A DNA stretch of 64,000 nucleotides from Methanobacteriota archaeon (GTDB lineage: Archaea > Halobacteriota > Methanosarcinia > Methanosarcinales > Methanosarcinaceae), in contig JAENZL010000004.1 in the NCBI GenBank assembly GCA_016841265.1, forward strand, positions 50,108 through 114,107. The letters are read 5' to 3'. Below are positions 44,863 through 54,503 of this stretch, one piece after another. Each line of letters starts with the position of its first letter. Within the stretch, counting starts at the first letter, position 1. The notes beneath the pieces were generated by a model that made no database searches, was not told where the DNA came from, and worked only from the letters and a program-made list of their open reading frames with translations. Both the position numbers and the translations under genes were made by a program.

Positions 44863-44952
44863 ATTGATCACTTCGAAAACGCTATATACGGTACGAACTT
44901 AAATATTATTCGGAGCTCCATGACGGAAAGTACCAAAAGTAAGGATGAAAAC

Positions 44953-46215
44953 ATGCGCAGTCACATTGTGAAGTCCGGACCTGTGTATGACGGAATCGAG
45001 ACTGGCGGGATGGAAGAGTCATCAGAGAACCTTCAGGACCGCATGAGACAGCTTGAAAGCCGCAACACCTATCTGGAAGAGCAGTGTAGCCAGATCGAAT
45101 CAGAAAAGCGCTATCTGGAAAACCAGAAGATCAAATATGAAAGGGAAATCCGGAAGCTGCAGTCAGAACTGGATCGCATGAAAACCTCTCCACTGATCAT
45201 TGGTACGGTTATCGATGTGATCAAAAACGATCGGATCATTGTGAGGAGCAGCAACGGACCCCAGTTTCTGGTAAACGTGTCCCAGTACATTGACGAGAAA
45301 AAACTGGCCCCGGGATCAAAAGTCGCCCTGAACCAGCATACCCTTGCCATTGCTGAGGTGATTCCCTCTACGGAAGAGCCTTTTGTAGCTGCGATGGAAG
45401 TCCTCGAAACAGTGGAAGTGGACTACGGACAGATCGGCGGGCTAGAGGAACAAATCCAGGAACTTCAAGAAGCAGTAGAACTGCCGCTTATCGACCCTGA
45501 ACGCTTTTCCCGCATAGGGATAGAACCTCCCAAGGGAGTGCTTCTTTTCGGTCTCCCGGGAACAGGTAAGACCCTGCTCGCAAAAGCTGTGGCTCACAGG
45601 ACAAAAGCGACCTTCATCAGGGTAGTCGGCTCGGAACTTGTGCAAAAGTACATAGGGGACGGTTCCAAGCTTGTCCGGGAAATTTTCGAAATGGCCCGGA
45701 AAAAAGCCCCGAGTATTATATTTATAGACGAACTGGACTCGATTGCAGCCAGGCGTCTGAATGAAACCACCGGCGCCGACCGGGAAGTCCAGAGGACGCT
45801 CATGCAGCTCCTTGCGGAAATGGACGGCTTTGACAAGCGGAAGAACATCCGGATCATTGCGGCAACTAACCGCCCGGACGTCCTTGACCCGGCAATTCTC
45901 AGACCGGGGCGCTTTGACAGGCTGGTGAACGTTCCGATGCCCGGGCCCGAAGCAAGGGAAAGAATCCTCCAGATCCACAGTAAAAACATGACCCTTACCG
46001 GAGAGATCAATTTCAAGAAGCTCGCAAAACTCACCGAGGGTATGAGTGGAGCCGACCTGAAGGCAATTGCCACGGAAGCGGGGATGTTTGCAGTCCGGAA
46101 GGACGGGCAGGCAGTGGAAATGGAAGACTTCCTGGAAGCAGTAGATAAGGTTTCAATGGCTGCAAATACGCAGAAAATGAACCAGATCGAGCTAGCCGAA
46201 ACAATGTTCGTCTGA
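44953..46215 (+). CDS. pan: proteasome-activating nucleotidase (AAA ATPase)
   Basis: Hexameric unfoldase that feeds proteins into the 20S proteasome. The 420-residue protein has an N-terminal coiled coil (residues about 15-75), an OB domain, Walker A GLPGTGKT, Walker [10 protein letters not shown], and sensor/arginine-finger text ATNRPD and RPGRFDR. The C-terminus is Met-Phe-Val, in place of the usual hydrophobic-Tyr-X tail. The ATG at 44953 has AAGGATGA in front and gives the length I expect; the ATG at 44920 would add 11 residues and has a GGAG only four bases away. Upstream in-frame sequence overlaps mbf1 and is not real. Confidence 0.94.
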   Translation: MRSHIVKSGPVYDGIETGGMEESSENLQDRMRQLESRNTYLEEQCSQIESEKRYLENQKIKYEREIRKLQSELDRMKTSPLIIGTVIDVIKNDRIIVRSSNGPQFLVNVSQYIDEKKLAPGSKVALNQHTLAIAEVIPSTEEPFVAAMEVLETVEVDYGQIGGLEEQIQELQEAVELPLIDPERFSRIGIEPPKGVLLFGLPGTGKTLLAKAVAHRTKATFIRVVGSELVQKYIGDGSKLVREIFEMARKKAPSIIFIDELDSIAARRLNETTGADREVQRTLMQLLAEMDGFDKRKNIRIIAATNRPDVLDPAILRPGRFDRLVNVPMPGPEARERILQIHSKNMTLTGEINFKKLAKLTEGMSGADLKAIATEAGMFAVRKDGQAVEMEDFLEAVDKVSMAANTQKMNQIELAETMFV

Positions 46216-46220
46216 AACCG

Positions 46221-46258
46221 AGGGGGAAAAGCCCCCGGGGGCATTTTTTAGATTCAAA
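46221..46258 (+). terminator. terminator of pan
   Basis: GGGGG-AAAA-GCCCCC and the adjoining GCCCCCGGGGGC give strong GC hairpins directly after the stop, followed by ATTTTTT. Confidence 0.7.
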
Positions 46259-46397
46259 GCCTGATGAATACCGACGACAGCATGTCCTCTAAAAAAAGCA
46301 GTTTCCAGAAAAAATATTCTGGGAAAACGATCCTGAAAAACGGATCTTAAAAAAAATCTAAAAAAGATTATCTTGAAATAGATTTTGAGAAAACGAA

Positions 46398-46482
46398 TGT
46401 AAAAAACGATTCCTGTAAAGCTATTCCTGTAAAGCTATTTCTGTAAAACGATTCCTGTAAAGCTATTCCTGTAAAACTGCTT
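46398..46482. repeat. 14-bp tandem repeat
   Basis: About five copies of TGTAAAGCTATTCC with variants fill the middle of the 314-bp spacer between pan and the DUF99 gene. No gene is seen. Confidence 0.9.
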
Positions 46483-46529
46483 TTTGGGAACCGGCAAACT
46501 ATTTTTGCAATCTAAACATAAAGAAAAGC

Positions 46530-47120
46530 GTGGAATCGGATTTTCATGTCAAACCCGAGATCCGGATCCTCGGGATAGATGACTCGGCCCTCATTAACGA
46601 AAAAATAATGATAGTCGGGACAATTTTCAGGGGAGGGGACTGGATGGACGGGGTCCTGCGCTCGGAGATCACCAGAGACGGGCTTGATGCAACCGAGGTT
46701 ATCAGCCGCATGACAAAGGAAAGCAAGCACTACAGGCAGCTCAGGGTGATCATGCTGGACGGGGTCACATACGGAGGCTTCAACGTCGTTGACATTGTAG
46801 AGCTTCAAAAAGAAACAGGGATTCCCGTAATTGTGGTCATGCGCTCGTACCCGGACTTTGAAAAAATCAAAGCCGCACTCAAGCACTTCCCTGACGGGGA
46901 AAAACGCTGGGAAATAATAGAGAAAGCCGGGAAGATCGAAAAGGTCGTCACGAAAGACCGGGAAAATCCCGTGTACATCCAGAAAAAGGGGATTGGGATC
47001 AAAAGCGCGGAGAAAATAGTTAGGCTTACAGCAATAAGAAGCAATATTCCGGAACCCCTGAGAGTAGCCCACCTGATTGCTACGGGAATTGTTTTAGGGG
47101 AATCAAGGGGGAAAGCATAA
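46530..47120 (+). CDS. DUF99 family protein
   Basis: A 196-residue UPF0215/DUF99 protein: RILGIDDSAL, GTIFRGGDWMDGV, LDGVTYGGFNVVDI and RVAHLIATGI are family landmarks. Its fold is related to endonuclease V, and the GIDDS acidic site suggests a nuclease-like role, but function is unproven. Start is a GTG at 46530. Located between the proteasome ATPase and FtsZ genes, each apparently separately transcribed. Confidence 0.85.
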   Translation: MESDFHVKPEIRILGIDDSALINEKIMIVGTIFRGGDWMDGVLRSEITRDGLDATEVISRMTKESKHYRQLRVIMLDGVTYGGFNVVDIVELQKETGIPVIVVMRSYPDFEKIKAALKHFPDGEKRWEIIEKAGKIEKVVTKDRENPVYIQKKGIGIKSAEKIVRLTAIRSNIPEPLRVAHLIATGIVLGESRGKA

Positions 47121-47644
47121 CACACAGGGCAAAAACCCGAAGGATGCAGCCTTACGAAAAACCTTGCAGGGTCTAAAAAGCCGGACCTGAGATTAATAGA
47201 AACCGGGTCTGAAACACTGGAAACCATGTCTGAAACACTGGAAACCATGCCCCGGACATTAGAAGCCGTGACAGGTTAAGAAGGGTTCATAAAAAAGAAA
47301 AGGAAGAAAAAATCCGGGGTAAAAGGGAAAAATAAAAATAGAAGGACGCCTTCAAAAAATATAAAATCTAAAAAAATATACAGCGTGCCGAAAAAAATAA
47401 GAGAAGATCCGGAAAATAATTGGGAAAAAACATATCAAGAGATGGGCAATCGGCCGGAAAAAGCAAATTGAAGAGGGGAATCAGAAAACATTAACAAAAT
47501 TCTTAAACAATGAAATTCTAAACCAGAAACCCGGAAAAGGAAAACTCTTAAATTGGAAACTGTATATGTGATGTTTAAAAATAATTTTATCCTTCAATAC
47601 TATTCACTAAGTGATTACCCTACAGATCGGAGGAAAACAGTAGC
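47121..47644. other. intergenic region upstream of ftsZ
   Basis: No gene. CTGAAACACTGGAAACCATG-like units repeat at 47200-47265. A TATA-like TTTAAAAATAATTTTAT (47574-47590) lies about 55 bp before ftsZ, and GGAGG at 47629-47633 is its ribosome-binding site. Confidence 0.5.
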
Positions 47645-48769
47645 ATGAGATCCATTGTGGAAGAAGCCCTTGCTCGATCTGCCCAGGAAGGACGTGGCGG
47701 GCAGGGAGAGTATTTAAACCCTGATAACTCGAACGAAAACGACGAAATCAACGCCGAACTCGAAGAAATCCTGAAAAGCCTTCAAACAACCATCAAGGTC
47801 GTTGGCTGCGGAGGCGGCGGTTCGAACAGCATCCAGCGCATGCTGGGGGAAGGAATCCAGGGAGCGGAAATGGTTGCCCTGAACACTGATGCTCAGCACC
47901 TCCTCCATGTACACGCTAACAAGAAGATCCTTATAGGGAAAAAGAAGACCCGTGGACTTGGAGCGGGCAGTCTCCCCCAGATCGGAGAAGATGCTGCAAT
48001 CGAGAGCATCGATGAAATCAACAGGATTGTCGAAGGCGCAGATATGGTCTTCATAACGGCAGGCATGGGTGGAGGAACCGGAACGGGGTCTGCCCCGGTC
48101 GTTGCCGAAGCTGCCAGGGACGCAGGAGCCCTTACAATCGCAGTCGTTACCCTCCCCTTCAGTGTGGAAGGACACATCCGTCGGACCAATGCCGAAGCAG
48201 GGCTCGAACGCCTGAGAGACGTTGCTGACACCGTGATCGTGGTTCCCAATGACAAACTGATAGAAGTTGTCCCGAGGCTCCCGCTGCAGGCAGCTTTCAA
48301 GGTATCGGATGAGATCCTGATGAGGGCCGTAAAAGGTATCACTGAGCTTATCACGAAGCCGGGACTTGTCAACCTTGACTTTGCGGATATCAGGACTGTC
48401 ATGCAGAACGGAGGCGTTGCTATGATAGGGCTCGGGGAATCCGATGGCGAGAACAAGGCGGTAGAATCCGTGCAAAAAGCTCTCAGAAGCCCTCTTCTTG
48501 ACGTTGATATCTCAGGCGCGACCTCTGCCCTCGTAAATGTGGTCGGAGGCCCTGACATGACCATAGCCGAAGCAGAGAACGTGGTCCAGGAAGTATACAA
48601 CCGGATCGACGCCAATGCCCGCCTGATCTGGGGTGCCCAGGTAGACCCCGAACTTGAACAGACCGTGCGCACAATGATCGTGGTCACCGGAGTTACCTCC
48701 GCCCAGATTTACGGGCACGGAAACGACAAAAACGTCACCCTCAAATACGGGATCGACTTTGTAGAGTGA
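47645..48769 (+). CDS. ftsZ: cell division GTPase FtsZ
   Basis: Tubulin-like GTPase that forms the division ring. The 374-residue protein has the tubulin signature [10 protein letters not shown], the N-terminal GCGGGGSNS loop and [12 protein letters not shown]. The N-terminal 45 residues are a charged extension, and the C-terminus (GIDFVE) is the FtsZ1 type. The strong GGAGG ribosome-binding site lies 11 bases before the ATG. Neighbouring SecE-Spt5 and ribosomal genes suggest the conserved archaeal information-processing region. Confidence 0.96.
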   Translation: MRSIVEEALARSAQEGRGGQGEYLNPDNSNENDEINAELEEILKSLQTTIKVVGCGGGGSNSIQRMLGEGIQGAEMVALNTDAQHLLHVHANKKILIGKKKTRGLGAGSLPQIGEDAAIESIDEINRIVEGADMVFITAGMGGGTGTGSAPVVAEAARDAGALTIAVVTLPFSVEGHIRRTNAEAGLERLRDVADTVIVVPNDKLIEVVPRLPLQAAFKVSDEILMRAVKGITELITKPGLVNLDFADIRTVMQNGGVAMIGLGESDGENKAVESVQKALRSPLLDVDISGATSALVNVVGGPDMTIAEAENVVQEVYNRIDANARLIWGAQVDPELEQTVRTMIVVTGVTSAQIYGHGNDKNVTLKYGIDFVE

Positions 48770-49225
48770 TAGGGTATAAAAAGCAGAAGATCAGGGATAA
48801 AAAAGACCGATTGGATAAACGTACTGTTTTCCTCTCCATAAGGGAAAAAAATAAAGGGTAAAAATCCAATCGAAAACTATTTTTATGGTAAATAACGTAT
48901 GATGCCGATACGACTCGGCATCAAAAAAACATTTCAGGATACTGATGCGGATACTGATGCAGGTACTGATGCGGTTTCGAATTCAAAGCAGACAAAAGGT
49001 CCGAAAATCGGAACCATATGAGGATTTAAGGCCTGAATCAGTGATATCTTAAAATAAGAGGAATTAGTAATATTACCCGCGCGGTACATCCCGAACAGAG
49101 CCCGGACATCCTTGCGGGCAGGGCAAACAGATCCTGTCATGGGCGTAAGGGGAGAAGCCGGAAGCGTATTTATATAACAATTCCGATTATCAAAGAGAAG
49201 TACAGAAAACCTGGATGTGAATCAT
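48770..49225. repeat. spacer with 12-bp tandem repeat between ftsZ and secE
   Basis: GGATACTGATGC with variants repeats about four times at 48938-48976. Elsewhere the spacer has only AT-rich sequence near 49165-49180 (ATTTATATAAC), a likely TATA element of secE. A 68-codon minus-strand frame has no coding signs. Confidence 0.7.
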
Positions 49226-49441
49226 TTGGCAGAATCCATGTTTGAACAGAAAATAAGTACAGAACGCATCGGTCAGATAATCAGGGCACACCTGAGAGTC
49301 TTAAAACTTACAAAGAAACCGTCCAGGGAAGAGTTCTTGACCATTGCTAAAGTTGCAGGTGCCGGGATCCTGGCTGTGGGTGCAATAGGCTTTATTATCT
49401 ATGCATTGTTAACAATGTTGCCCCAGTGGGTGGCTCAATGA
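49226..49441 (+). CDS. secE: protein translocase subunit SecE/Sec61 gamma
   Basis: A single-span membrane protein that clamps SecY. Amphipathic N-terminal helix ([20 protein letters not shown] is the conserved cytoplasmic part) followed by one hydrophobic helix. I chose the TTG at 49226 because GGATGTGA at 49213-49220 is five bases upstream; the GTG at 49217 and the ATG at 49238 are also in frame. The stop overlaps the spt5 start (ATGA). Confidence 0.9.
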   Translation: MAESMFEQKISTERIGQIIRAHLRVLKLTKKPSREEFLTIAKVAGAGILAVGAIGFIIYALLTMLPQWVAQ

Positions 49442-49899
49442 GTGAAGAGTCTCAGATATTCGTTATCAAGACCACGGCAAACCAGGAAAGATCGGTAGCG
49501 ACAGCCCTTGCGAGGGTTGCAAAGAAAGAAAGGTCCGACATAAGGGCGATCCTGGCTCCGGATGAGCTGAAGGGATACGTCCTTGTAGAAGCCCCAAAAT
49601 CCGGGATAGTGGAACTGGCAATCCAGACCATCCCCCACGCGAGAGCTCTTGTCAGGGGGAATTCCACGATTGCCGAAATAGAGCACTTCCTGAAACCGAA
49701 GCCTGTGGTGACCGGAATCAAGGAAGGGGCCATAATAGAAGTAACCTCAGGACCCTTTAAAGGTGAGAAAGCCCGGGTCAAGCGGGTTGACGAAGGGCAT
49801 GAAGAAATTACGGTGGAACTCTTCGACGCAGTTGTCCCGATCCCCATTACAATCCGCGGGGATACCGTGAGGGTACTGAAAAAAGATTTTAACAATTAA
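49438..49899 (+). CDS. spt5: transcription elongation factor Spt5
   Basis: A 153-residue NusG/Spt5: NGN domain ([15 protein letters not shown]...) and C-terminal KOW motif ([17 protein letters not shown]). It binds the RNA polymerase clamp with Spt4 for processivity. The ATG at 49438 overlaps the secE stop. An in-frame ATG at 49426 lies inside secE and is less likely. Confidence 0.95.
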   Translation: MSEESQIFVIKTTANQERSVATALARVAKKERSDIRAILAPDELKGYVLVEAPKSGIVELAIQTIPHARALVRGNSTIAEIEHFLKPKPVVTGIKEGAIIEVTSGPFKGEKARVKRVDEGHEEITVELFDAVVPIPITIRGDTVRVLKKDFNN

Positions 49900-49961
49900 A
49901 GAAAAAGGATACAGGGCGCTATCGAACGTTAAAAGCCCGAAATATTCCACTTATTAATTAC

Positions 49962-50092
49962 TCACCAGTACTCAATAACCAGTACTTGATAACCAGTACT
50001 TAATAACCAGTACTTGATAACCAGTACTTAATAATCAGTACTTGATAACCAGTACTTAATAACCAGTACCTGATAATCAGTACTTAATAGAA
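49962..50092. repeat. 14-bp tandem repeat before rpl11
   Basis: Nine or so copies of CCAGTACTTGATAA/CCAGTACTTAATAA lie between spt5 and the L11 gene. The array ends about 20 bp before a TATA-like TTATAATTAT (50115-50124). Confidence 0.93.
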
Positions 50093-50150
50093 AATAAAGA
50101 TAAATTCAAGCAAAATTATAATTATACTTATTAAAACCGGTGATACTCAG

Positions 50151-50636
50151 ATGACAAGTATTGTTGAAGCACTTGTCCCGGGTGGAAAAGCAAACCCAGG
50201 ACCCCCCTTAGGTCCGGCACTTGGTCCCCTCGGGGTCAACATAAAAGAAGTTGTCGACAAGATCAACGAGAAAACCAGGGATTACAATGGAATGCAGGTC
50301 CCTGTAAAGGTAATCGTTGATGACAAGAAAAACGTTGAGATCGAAGTTGGTACCCCTCCGACCTCGGCCCTGGTAATGCAGGAAGCCGGGATCAAGAAAG
50401 GATCGGGGACTGCGGGAAGCGAAGTTGTTGGAAACTTGAGCATCCAGCAGGTTGCGAAGATTGCCCGCATGAAAAAGGATGACATCCTTTCCTACGACCT
50501 CAAAGCTGCAATGAAAGAGGTTATGGGGACCTGTGTTCCCATGGGTGTAACCATCGAAGAGATGGATGCCAGGGAATGCCAGAAGGCACTCGACGAAGGC
50601 AAGTTCAATGACGTACTTGCTGGCGAGGAGTGGTAA
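50151..50636 (+). CDS. rpl11: ribosomal protein L11
   Basis: A 161-residue L11: PGGKANPGPPLGPALGPLGVN at the N-terminus (read in parts) and KIARMKKDDILSYDLKAAMKEVMGTC at the C-terminal rRNA-binding part. Binds the GTPase centre of 23S rRNA. GGTGAT precedes the ATG. It lies upstream of L1-L10-L12 but has its own promoter region. Confidence 0.97.
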   Translation: MTSIVEALVPGGKANPGPPLGPALGPLGVNIKEVVDKINEKTRDYNGMQVPVKVIVDDKKNVEIEVGTPPTSALVMQEAGIKKGSGTAGSEVVGNLSIQQVAKIARMKKDDILSYDLKAAMKEVMGTCVPMGVTIEEMDARECQKALDEGKFNDVLAGEEW

Positions 50637-50921
50637 AACCTTCAACCCTTCCTTTTTATCCGGGACACCCAATCCACACCAATAGTTTTAAATGGGATAC
50701 CACTAATAGCTCAGAAGCTTTGACCAGCATCCCTCGGGACAGTGTAAAAGCTAGAGAGCTATGAATGGCTTACTGTCATAGGAATTATATGATTATATAA
50801 AATATGATTATATGAATTAACAGTAAGGGGGCCCAAAATCCCGGGCAGCCAACTATCGACAAACCGTAGTAAGCCGTAGCGGCTGATGGACATTAAGTTC
50901 AACACTACGGAGAGGAGCAAG
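50637..50921 (+). promoter_or_regulatory. leader region of the L1-L10-L12 operon
   Basis: No gene. ATTATATAAAATATG at 50788-50802 is a likely TATA element, about 120 bp before the L1 ATG. The leader contains GGGCCC-rich sequence (50827-50848) and AGCCGTAGCGGCT (50872-50884), a short hairpin. Archaeal L1 represses its own mRNA, so an L1 site may be here, but I do not recognise one with confidence. Confidence 0.4.
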
Positions 50922-51563
50922 ATGGTAGAAGATCGTATACTGGAAGCCGTCAAGAAAGTACTTGAGGAATCGCCGAAGCGCAATTTTTCGGAAAGCATAG
51001 ACATGGCGATTAACTTAAAGAACCTTGACATGAACCAACCAAAGAATAGAGTCGACGAAGAAATTATTCTTCCAAACGGACTCGGAAAAGACCTTAAAAT
51101 AGGCGTTTTTGCAAAAGGTGACGTGGGACTCAGGGCAAAGGATGCCGGTGCCGCGTACGTTATTTCTGATATTGAGCTTGAAGAACTTGTCGGCGACAAG
51201 TCAAAGGCGAGGTCTCTTGCAAACGAATGTGACCTTTTTATCGCAGAAACCCAGTTCATGCCAATAATCGGTAAGAACCTTGGTGTCGTACTTGGACCAA
51301 GGGGAAAGATGCCGATCCCACTCCTGCCAAACAAGGACATAGGGGAACTGATCCAGAGCAAGCAAAGTGCAGTAAAGCTCAGGTCAAAGGACAAGCTCAC
51401 TTTCCACGTGGCTGTCGGCAGGAGAAACATGGACTCGGAAGCCCTGGCAGAAAATGTTGAGACTATTGTGGCTAGACTGGAGCGCTCCCTTGAAAAGGGT
51501 AAGCACAACATGAAATCGGTCTATGTCACGACAACTATGGGCAAATCTGAGAGGGTGGTGTAA
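50922..51563 (+). CDS. rpl1: ribosomal protein L1
   Basis: A 213-residue L1. KNLDMNQPKNRVDEEIILPNG, VLGPRGKMPIP and VGRRNMDSEALAENVE are conserved. It forms the L1 stalk and, in methanogens, represses its own operon. I chose the ATG at 50922 with AGAGGAG at 50911-50917, over an ATG at 50886 that has no ribosome-binding site. The stop adjoins the L10 start. Confidence 0.96.
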   Translation: MVEDRILEAVKKVLEESPKRNFSESIDMAINLKNLDMNQPKNRVDEEIILPNGLGKDLKIGVFAKGDVGLRAKDAGAAYVISDIELEELVGDKSKARSLANECDLFIAETQFMPIIGKNLGVVLGPRGKMPIPLLPNKDIGELIQSKQSAVKLRSKDKLTFHVAVGRRNMDSEALAENVETIVARLERSLEKGKHNMKSVYVTTTMGKSERVV

Positions 51564-52610
51564 ATGGCTGAGGAGAGGCATCATACCGAACATATCCCGC
51601 AGTGGAAAAAGGATGAAATCGAGAACATAAAAGAACTCATCCAGTCCCACAGCATTTTCGGAATGGTGGGGATTGAAGGTATCTTTGCAGCCCAGATTCA
51701 GAAGATGCGCAGAGACCTTAAGGACGTTGCAGTGCTTAAGGTTTCCAGGAACACCCTCATCGAGCGGGCTTTAAGCGAACTCGGGGAAAACATTCCCGAG
51801 ATGAAAAATCACATTGACAGCCAGACCGCTCTGGTTTTCACAAACGAAAGCCCTTTCAAGCTTTACAAACTGCTCGAAAGTACCAAGACCCCGTCTCCAA
51901 TAAAAGGAGGCGCAATCGCCCCCAGTGACATTATTGTCCAGAAGGGCCCGACCAGTTTCCCCCCTGGCCCGATCCTCGGTGAATTCCAGAGTGCCGGGAT
52001 CCCCGCAGCAATCGAAGCGGGAAAGGTTTCCATTAAGGAAAAGAAAGTGGTCTGTAAGGAAGGCGAAGCCGTCCCCCAGAAGCTTGCAACTATGCTTGCA
52101 AAACTGGAAATCTACCCCCTTATAGTCGGTCTGGACTTAAGGGCGGTTTACGATGCCGGGACTATTTACAAGCCTGACCTCCTTGCAATTGATGAAAGCA
52201 AGTACTTTGCCGACATCACAAGAGCAGCTCAGAACGCATTCAACCTCTCTGTCAACACGGCATTCCCAACCGACGCAACCATCAGCACCCTGCTCGCAAA
52301 AGCCTTTGCAGAAGCAAAGAACCTGGGTGTCAATGCTGTCATCCTTGAACCGGGAGTCATGGACGCCCTGCTCGGCAAGGCACATGTCCAGATGACCTCT
52401 GTCGCATCCAAAGCCGCAGACAAGGACGCAAACGCAGTGGACGACGAATTGAGGGAAACTCTCGGAGCTGCCGCAAGCGCAGCCGTTGCAGCCACCACAA
52501 GCGCTACAGTTGAGGAAGCCACTGAGACTGAAGAGGAAGAAGCAGAAGAGGAAGAAGAAGACAGTTCCGAAGAAGACGGAATGGCAGGTCTCGGATCCCT
52601 TTTCGGATGA
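51564..52610 (+). CDS. rpl10: ribosomal protein L10 (P0)
   Basis: A 348-residue archaeal L10: N-terminal rRNA-binding domain (residues 1-105), the archaeal/eukaryotic insert, and a long C-terminal spine helix region that binds L12 dimers. The end is Ala-rich then acidic, finishing [13 protein letters not shown], almost the same as L12's end, which binds elongation factors. GGTGGTG precedes the start. Directly follows L1. Confidence 0.97.
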   Translation: MAEERHHTEHIPQWKKDEIENIKELIQSHSIFGMVGIEGIFAAQIQKMRRDLKDVAVLKVSRNTLIERALSELGENIPEMKNHIDSQTALVFTNESPFKLYKLLESTKTPSPIKGGAIAPSDIIVQKGPTSFPPGPILGEFQSAGIPAAIEAGKVSIKEKKVVCKEGEAVPQKLATMLAKLEIYPLIVGLDLRAVYDAGTIYKPDLLAIDESKYFADITRAAQNAFNLSVNTAFPTDATISTLLAKAFAEAKNLGVNAVILEPGVMDALLGKAHVQMTSVASKAADKDANAVDDELRETLGAAASAAVAATTSATVEEATETEEEEAEEEEEDSSEEDGMAGLGSLFG

Positions 52611-52650
52611 ACAAATTTACTATTTACGCTAATACAAATCTAGGTGATTA

Positions 52651-52968
52651 ATGATGGAATACATATACGCAGCACTCTTATTGCACAACGCAGGTAAAGA
52701 CGTTACCGAAGAAGCAGTCACTGCAGTCCTTGCGGCAGCAGGTATCGAAGTGAACGACGCCAGGGCAAAGGCCCTTGTCTCAGCCCTTGAAGGCGTGGAC
52801 ATCGAAGAAGCAATCGCACAGGCAGCATTCGCAGCACCCGCAGCAGCAGCAGCACCCGCAGCAGCAGCAGCACCCGCAGCAGCAGCTGAAGTAGAAGAAG
52901 AGGAAGAAGAGGAAGACGATTCCTCCGAAGAAGACGGCATGGCCGGCCTCGGCGCCCTCTTTGGCTAA
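52651..52968 (+). CDS. rpl12: ribosomal protein L12 (P1)
   Basis: A 105-residue stalk protein: N-terminal dimerisation domain ([17 protein letters not shown]), an Ala-Pro hinge encoded by a GCAGCAGCA-type repeat, and an acidic tail ending [10 protein letters not shown]. Recruits elongation factors. Two adjacent ATGs (52651, 52654) follow AGGTGA. Last gene of the operon, followed by a clear terminator. Confidence 0.97.
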   Translation: MMEYIYAALLLHNAGKDVTEEAVTAVLAAAGIEVNDARAKALVSALEGVDIEEAIAQAAFAAPAAAAAPAAAAAPAAAAEVEEEEEEEDDSSEEDGMAGLGALFG

Positions 52969-52982
52969 ACTCGATCTACGTT

Positions 52983-53013
52983 GCTCGCCTCAGGGCGGGC
53001 ACACTTTTTTTTT
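52983..53013 (+). terminator. terminator of the L1-L10-L12 operon
   Basis: GCTCGCC (52983-52989) pairs with GGCGGGC (52994-53000) over a four-base loop, followed by nine T (53005-53013), 15 bp after the L12 stop. Confidence 0.85.
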
Positions 53014-53198
53014 GGTTTTGAGAACTTTATAATAATTTTAAGAATTGCGGGGTCCCGCATTAAAATTCCCCAACTTTTTCAAATCCACCTTACCTTTTTA
53101 GCTCACATATTACAAAAAAGCTATAATAAAAAAGCCCATGAATAGAAGACATTCTTTTGTTAAAAACAAAATATTGTTAAAAACAAAAAGCGATCCCC

Positions 53199-54191
53199 AT
53201 GTCCCGATTCGACCCCCTCCTCGCAGCAAGAGCTCTCTGGCAGATAAGAGTAAAAAAACGACCCTTCGTAATCTCCCACGGCGTAAACGCCCGCTGCAAC
53301 ATGCGCTGCAGTTTCTGCGAATACTGGAAGGAAACGGGCGAAGATCCGAGCCGTGATGAAGTCTTCAAACTGCTCGAGGATGCAAAAGCCTTCGGGATCG
53401 GAGTCTACAACGCCTGGACAACCGAACCTCTCCTCCGAAAAGACCTCCCCGAGATCATGGCTCACGCCAAAAAGCTCGGCATGATTACATCCATGGTCAC
53501 AAACGGCAAACTCCTCTACAGGCGGGCGCACGAGTTGAAGGACGTGGACTTTCTCTCCGTCTCCGTAGACGGTACGAAAAGCTACAAAGAAATCCGGAAC
53601 ATGGACTTCGAAGACCTGATGAAGGGACTAAAAAAAGCCATCGAAGTCAGAAAGCAGCAGAACAAGGAAAACCCCATCCTGATGAACTGCGTGCTCAGCA
53701 ACAAGAACCTGGACGACATCGAAGCCCTCATTATGCTTGCAAAAGACCTGGGCACAAAAATCTCCTTCGAACCGGTCCACGAATTTCCGGGAATCGACAA
53801 AGAAACCTGGGACGAAATCGGAATCCGCGACAAAGAAAAATTCCGCAAAGTTGTGGACAGGATAATCGAACTGAAAAAACAGGGCTACCCCATCATCAAC
53901 TCCAAGACTTACCTGCGCATGGTCAGGGACGGGAACATGGACTACAAATGCCGGGCAAGCAGCGTAATCATCAACGTCACCCACGACGGCACGGCAGAAG
54001 CCTGCAGGGTGCAGCATGAGCCGCTCGGGAATGTTATGAGAGACGGGTTTGAAAAGGTCTGGAAGGATTCGAAAACCCGGCGGGAAGAGATCGTTAGGAA
54101 CTGTGAGGGGTGCCTCTTTTTCGGGTACGCGGAAAATAGTTTGATGCAGGGGTTTAATCCGGAAGTTTTGATGTGCTACGAGTGGATGTAA
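53199..54191 (+). CDS. radical SAM protein with C-terminal Cys cluster
   Basis: A 330-residue radical SAM enzyme. CNMRCSFC (the CX3CX2C site, about residue 33) follows a basic N-terminus; AWTTEPLL, VTNGKLL and SVSVDG are core motifs. The C-terminal CRASSVIIN...ACRVQHEPLGNV...CEGCLFFGY resembles a SPASM/twitch auxiliary cluster. Substrate is unknown. No ribosome-binding site is strong, but the ATG at 53199 fits the start of the conserved region. A terminator-like hairpin follows. It stands between the ribosomal operon and the accessory region. Confidence 0.85.
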   Translation: MSRFDPLLAARALWQIRVKKRPFVISHGVNARCNMRCSFCEYWKETGEDPSRDEVFKLLEDAKAFGIGVYNAWTTEPLLRKDLPEIMAHAKKLGMITSMVTNGKLLYRRAHELKDVDFLSVSVDGTKSYKEIRNMDFEDLMKGLKKAIEVRKQQNKENPILMNCVLSNKNLDDIEALIMLAKDLGTKISFEPVHEFPGIDKETWDEIGIRDKEKFRKVVDRIIELKKQGYPIINSKTYLRMVRDGNMDYKCRASSVIINVTHDGTAEACRVQHEPLGNVMRDGFEKVWKDSKTRREEIVRNCEGCLFFGYAENSLMQGFNPEVLMCYEWM

Positions 54192-54445
54192 CAGCAGAGT
54201 TGCGGCTCTGCAGTGCGCGGTCCTTTTCGCTCGCCCGAATTGCGCTTCGGGAGCACGCGTCCTTTTCGCTCGCTGCGCTCCCTCAAGAGGACTAGAAACC
54301 TGTATTTGAATAAGTTATTCCAAGAGGACTGAAAACCGGTGTGGGGATAAGTTTGGGGAATGAAAAACAGGGCAACCGGAATACCGTATCAAATGTGTCC
54401 TGTCACGTTTGCGAAGCAAACGGCTTTTTCCGGAATGAGATCCAG
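54192..54445. repeat. terminator hairpin and dispersed repeat, copy A
   Basis: GCAGAG-TTGCGG-CTCTGC (54194-54211) forms a hairpin right after the radical SAM stop. Then comes GCTTCGGGAGCACG...CTCCCTCAAGAGGAC (about 54250-54285) and a unit containing AAAACAGGGCAACCGGAATA and CCGTATCAAATGTGTCCTGT (54363-54405). Both parts recur at 55781-56010 on the other side of the AAA ATPase gene. No gene is seen up to 54503. Confidence 0.8.
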
Positions 54446-54503
54446 AATTTTCACAGTAGATCACTTATTCACTGCCAGATTATGAAAACTTAATAGACTT
54501 CAC

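Noticed and set aside
44599-44919. 107-codon N-terminal extension of the proteasome ATPase
   Set aside because: It runs antisense through the mbf1 gene and gives no PAN-like sequence.
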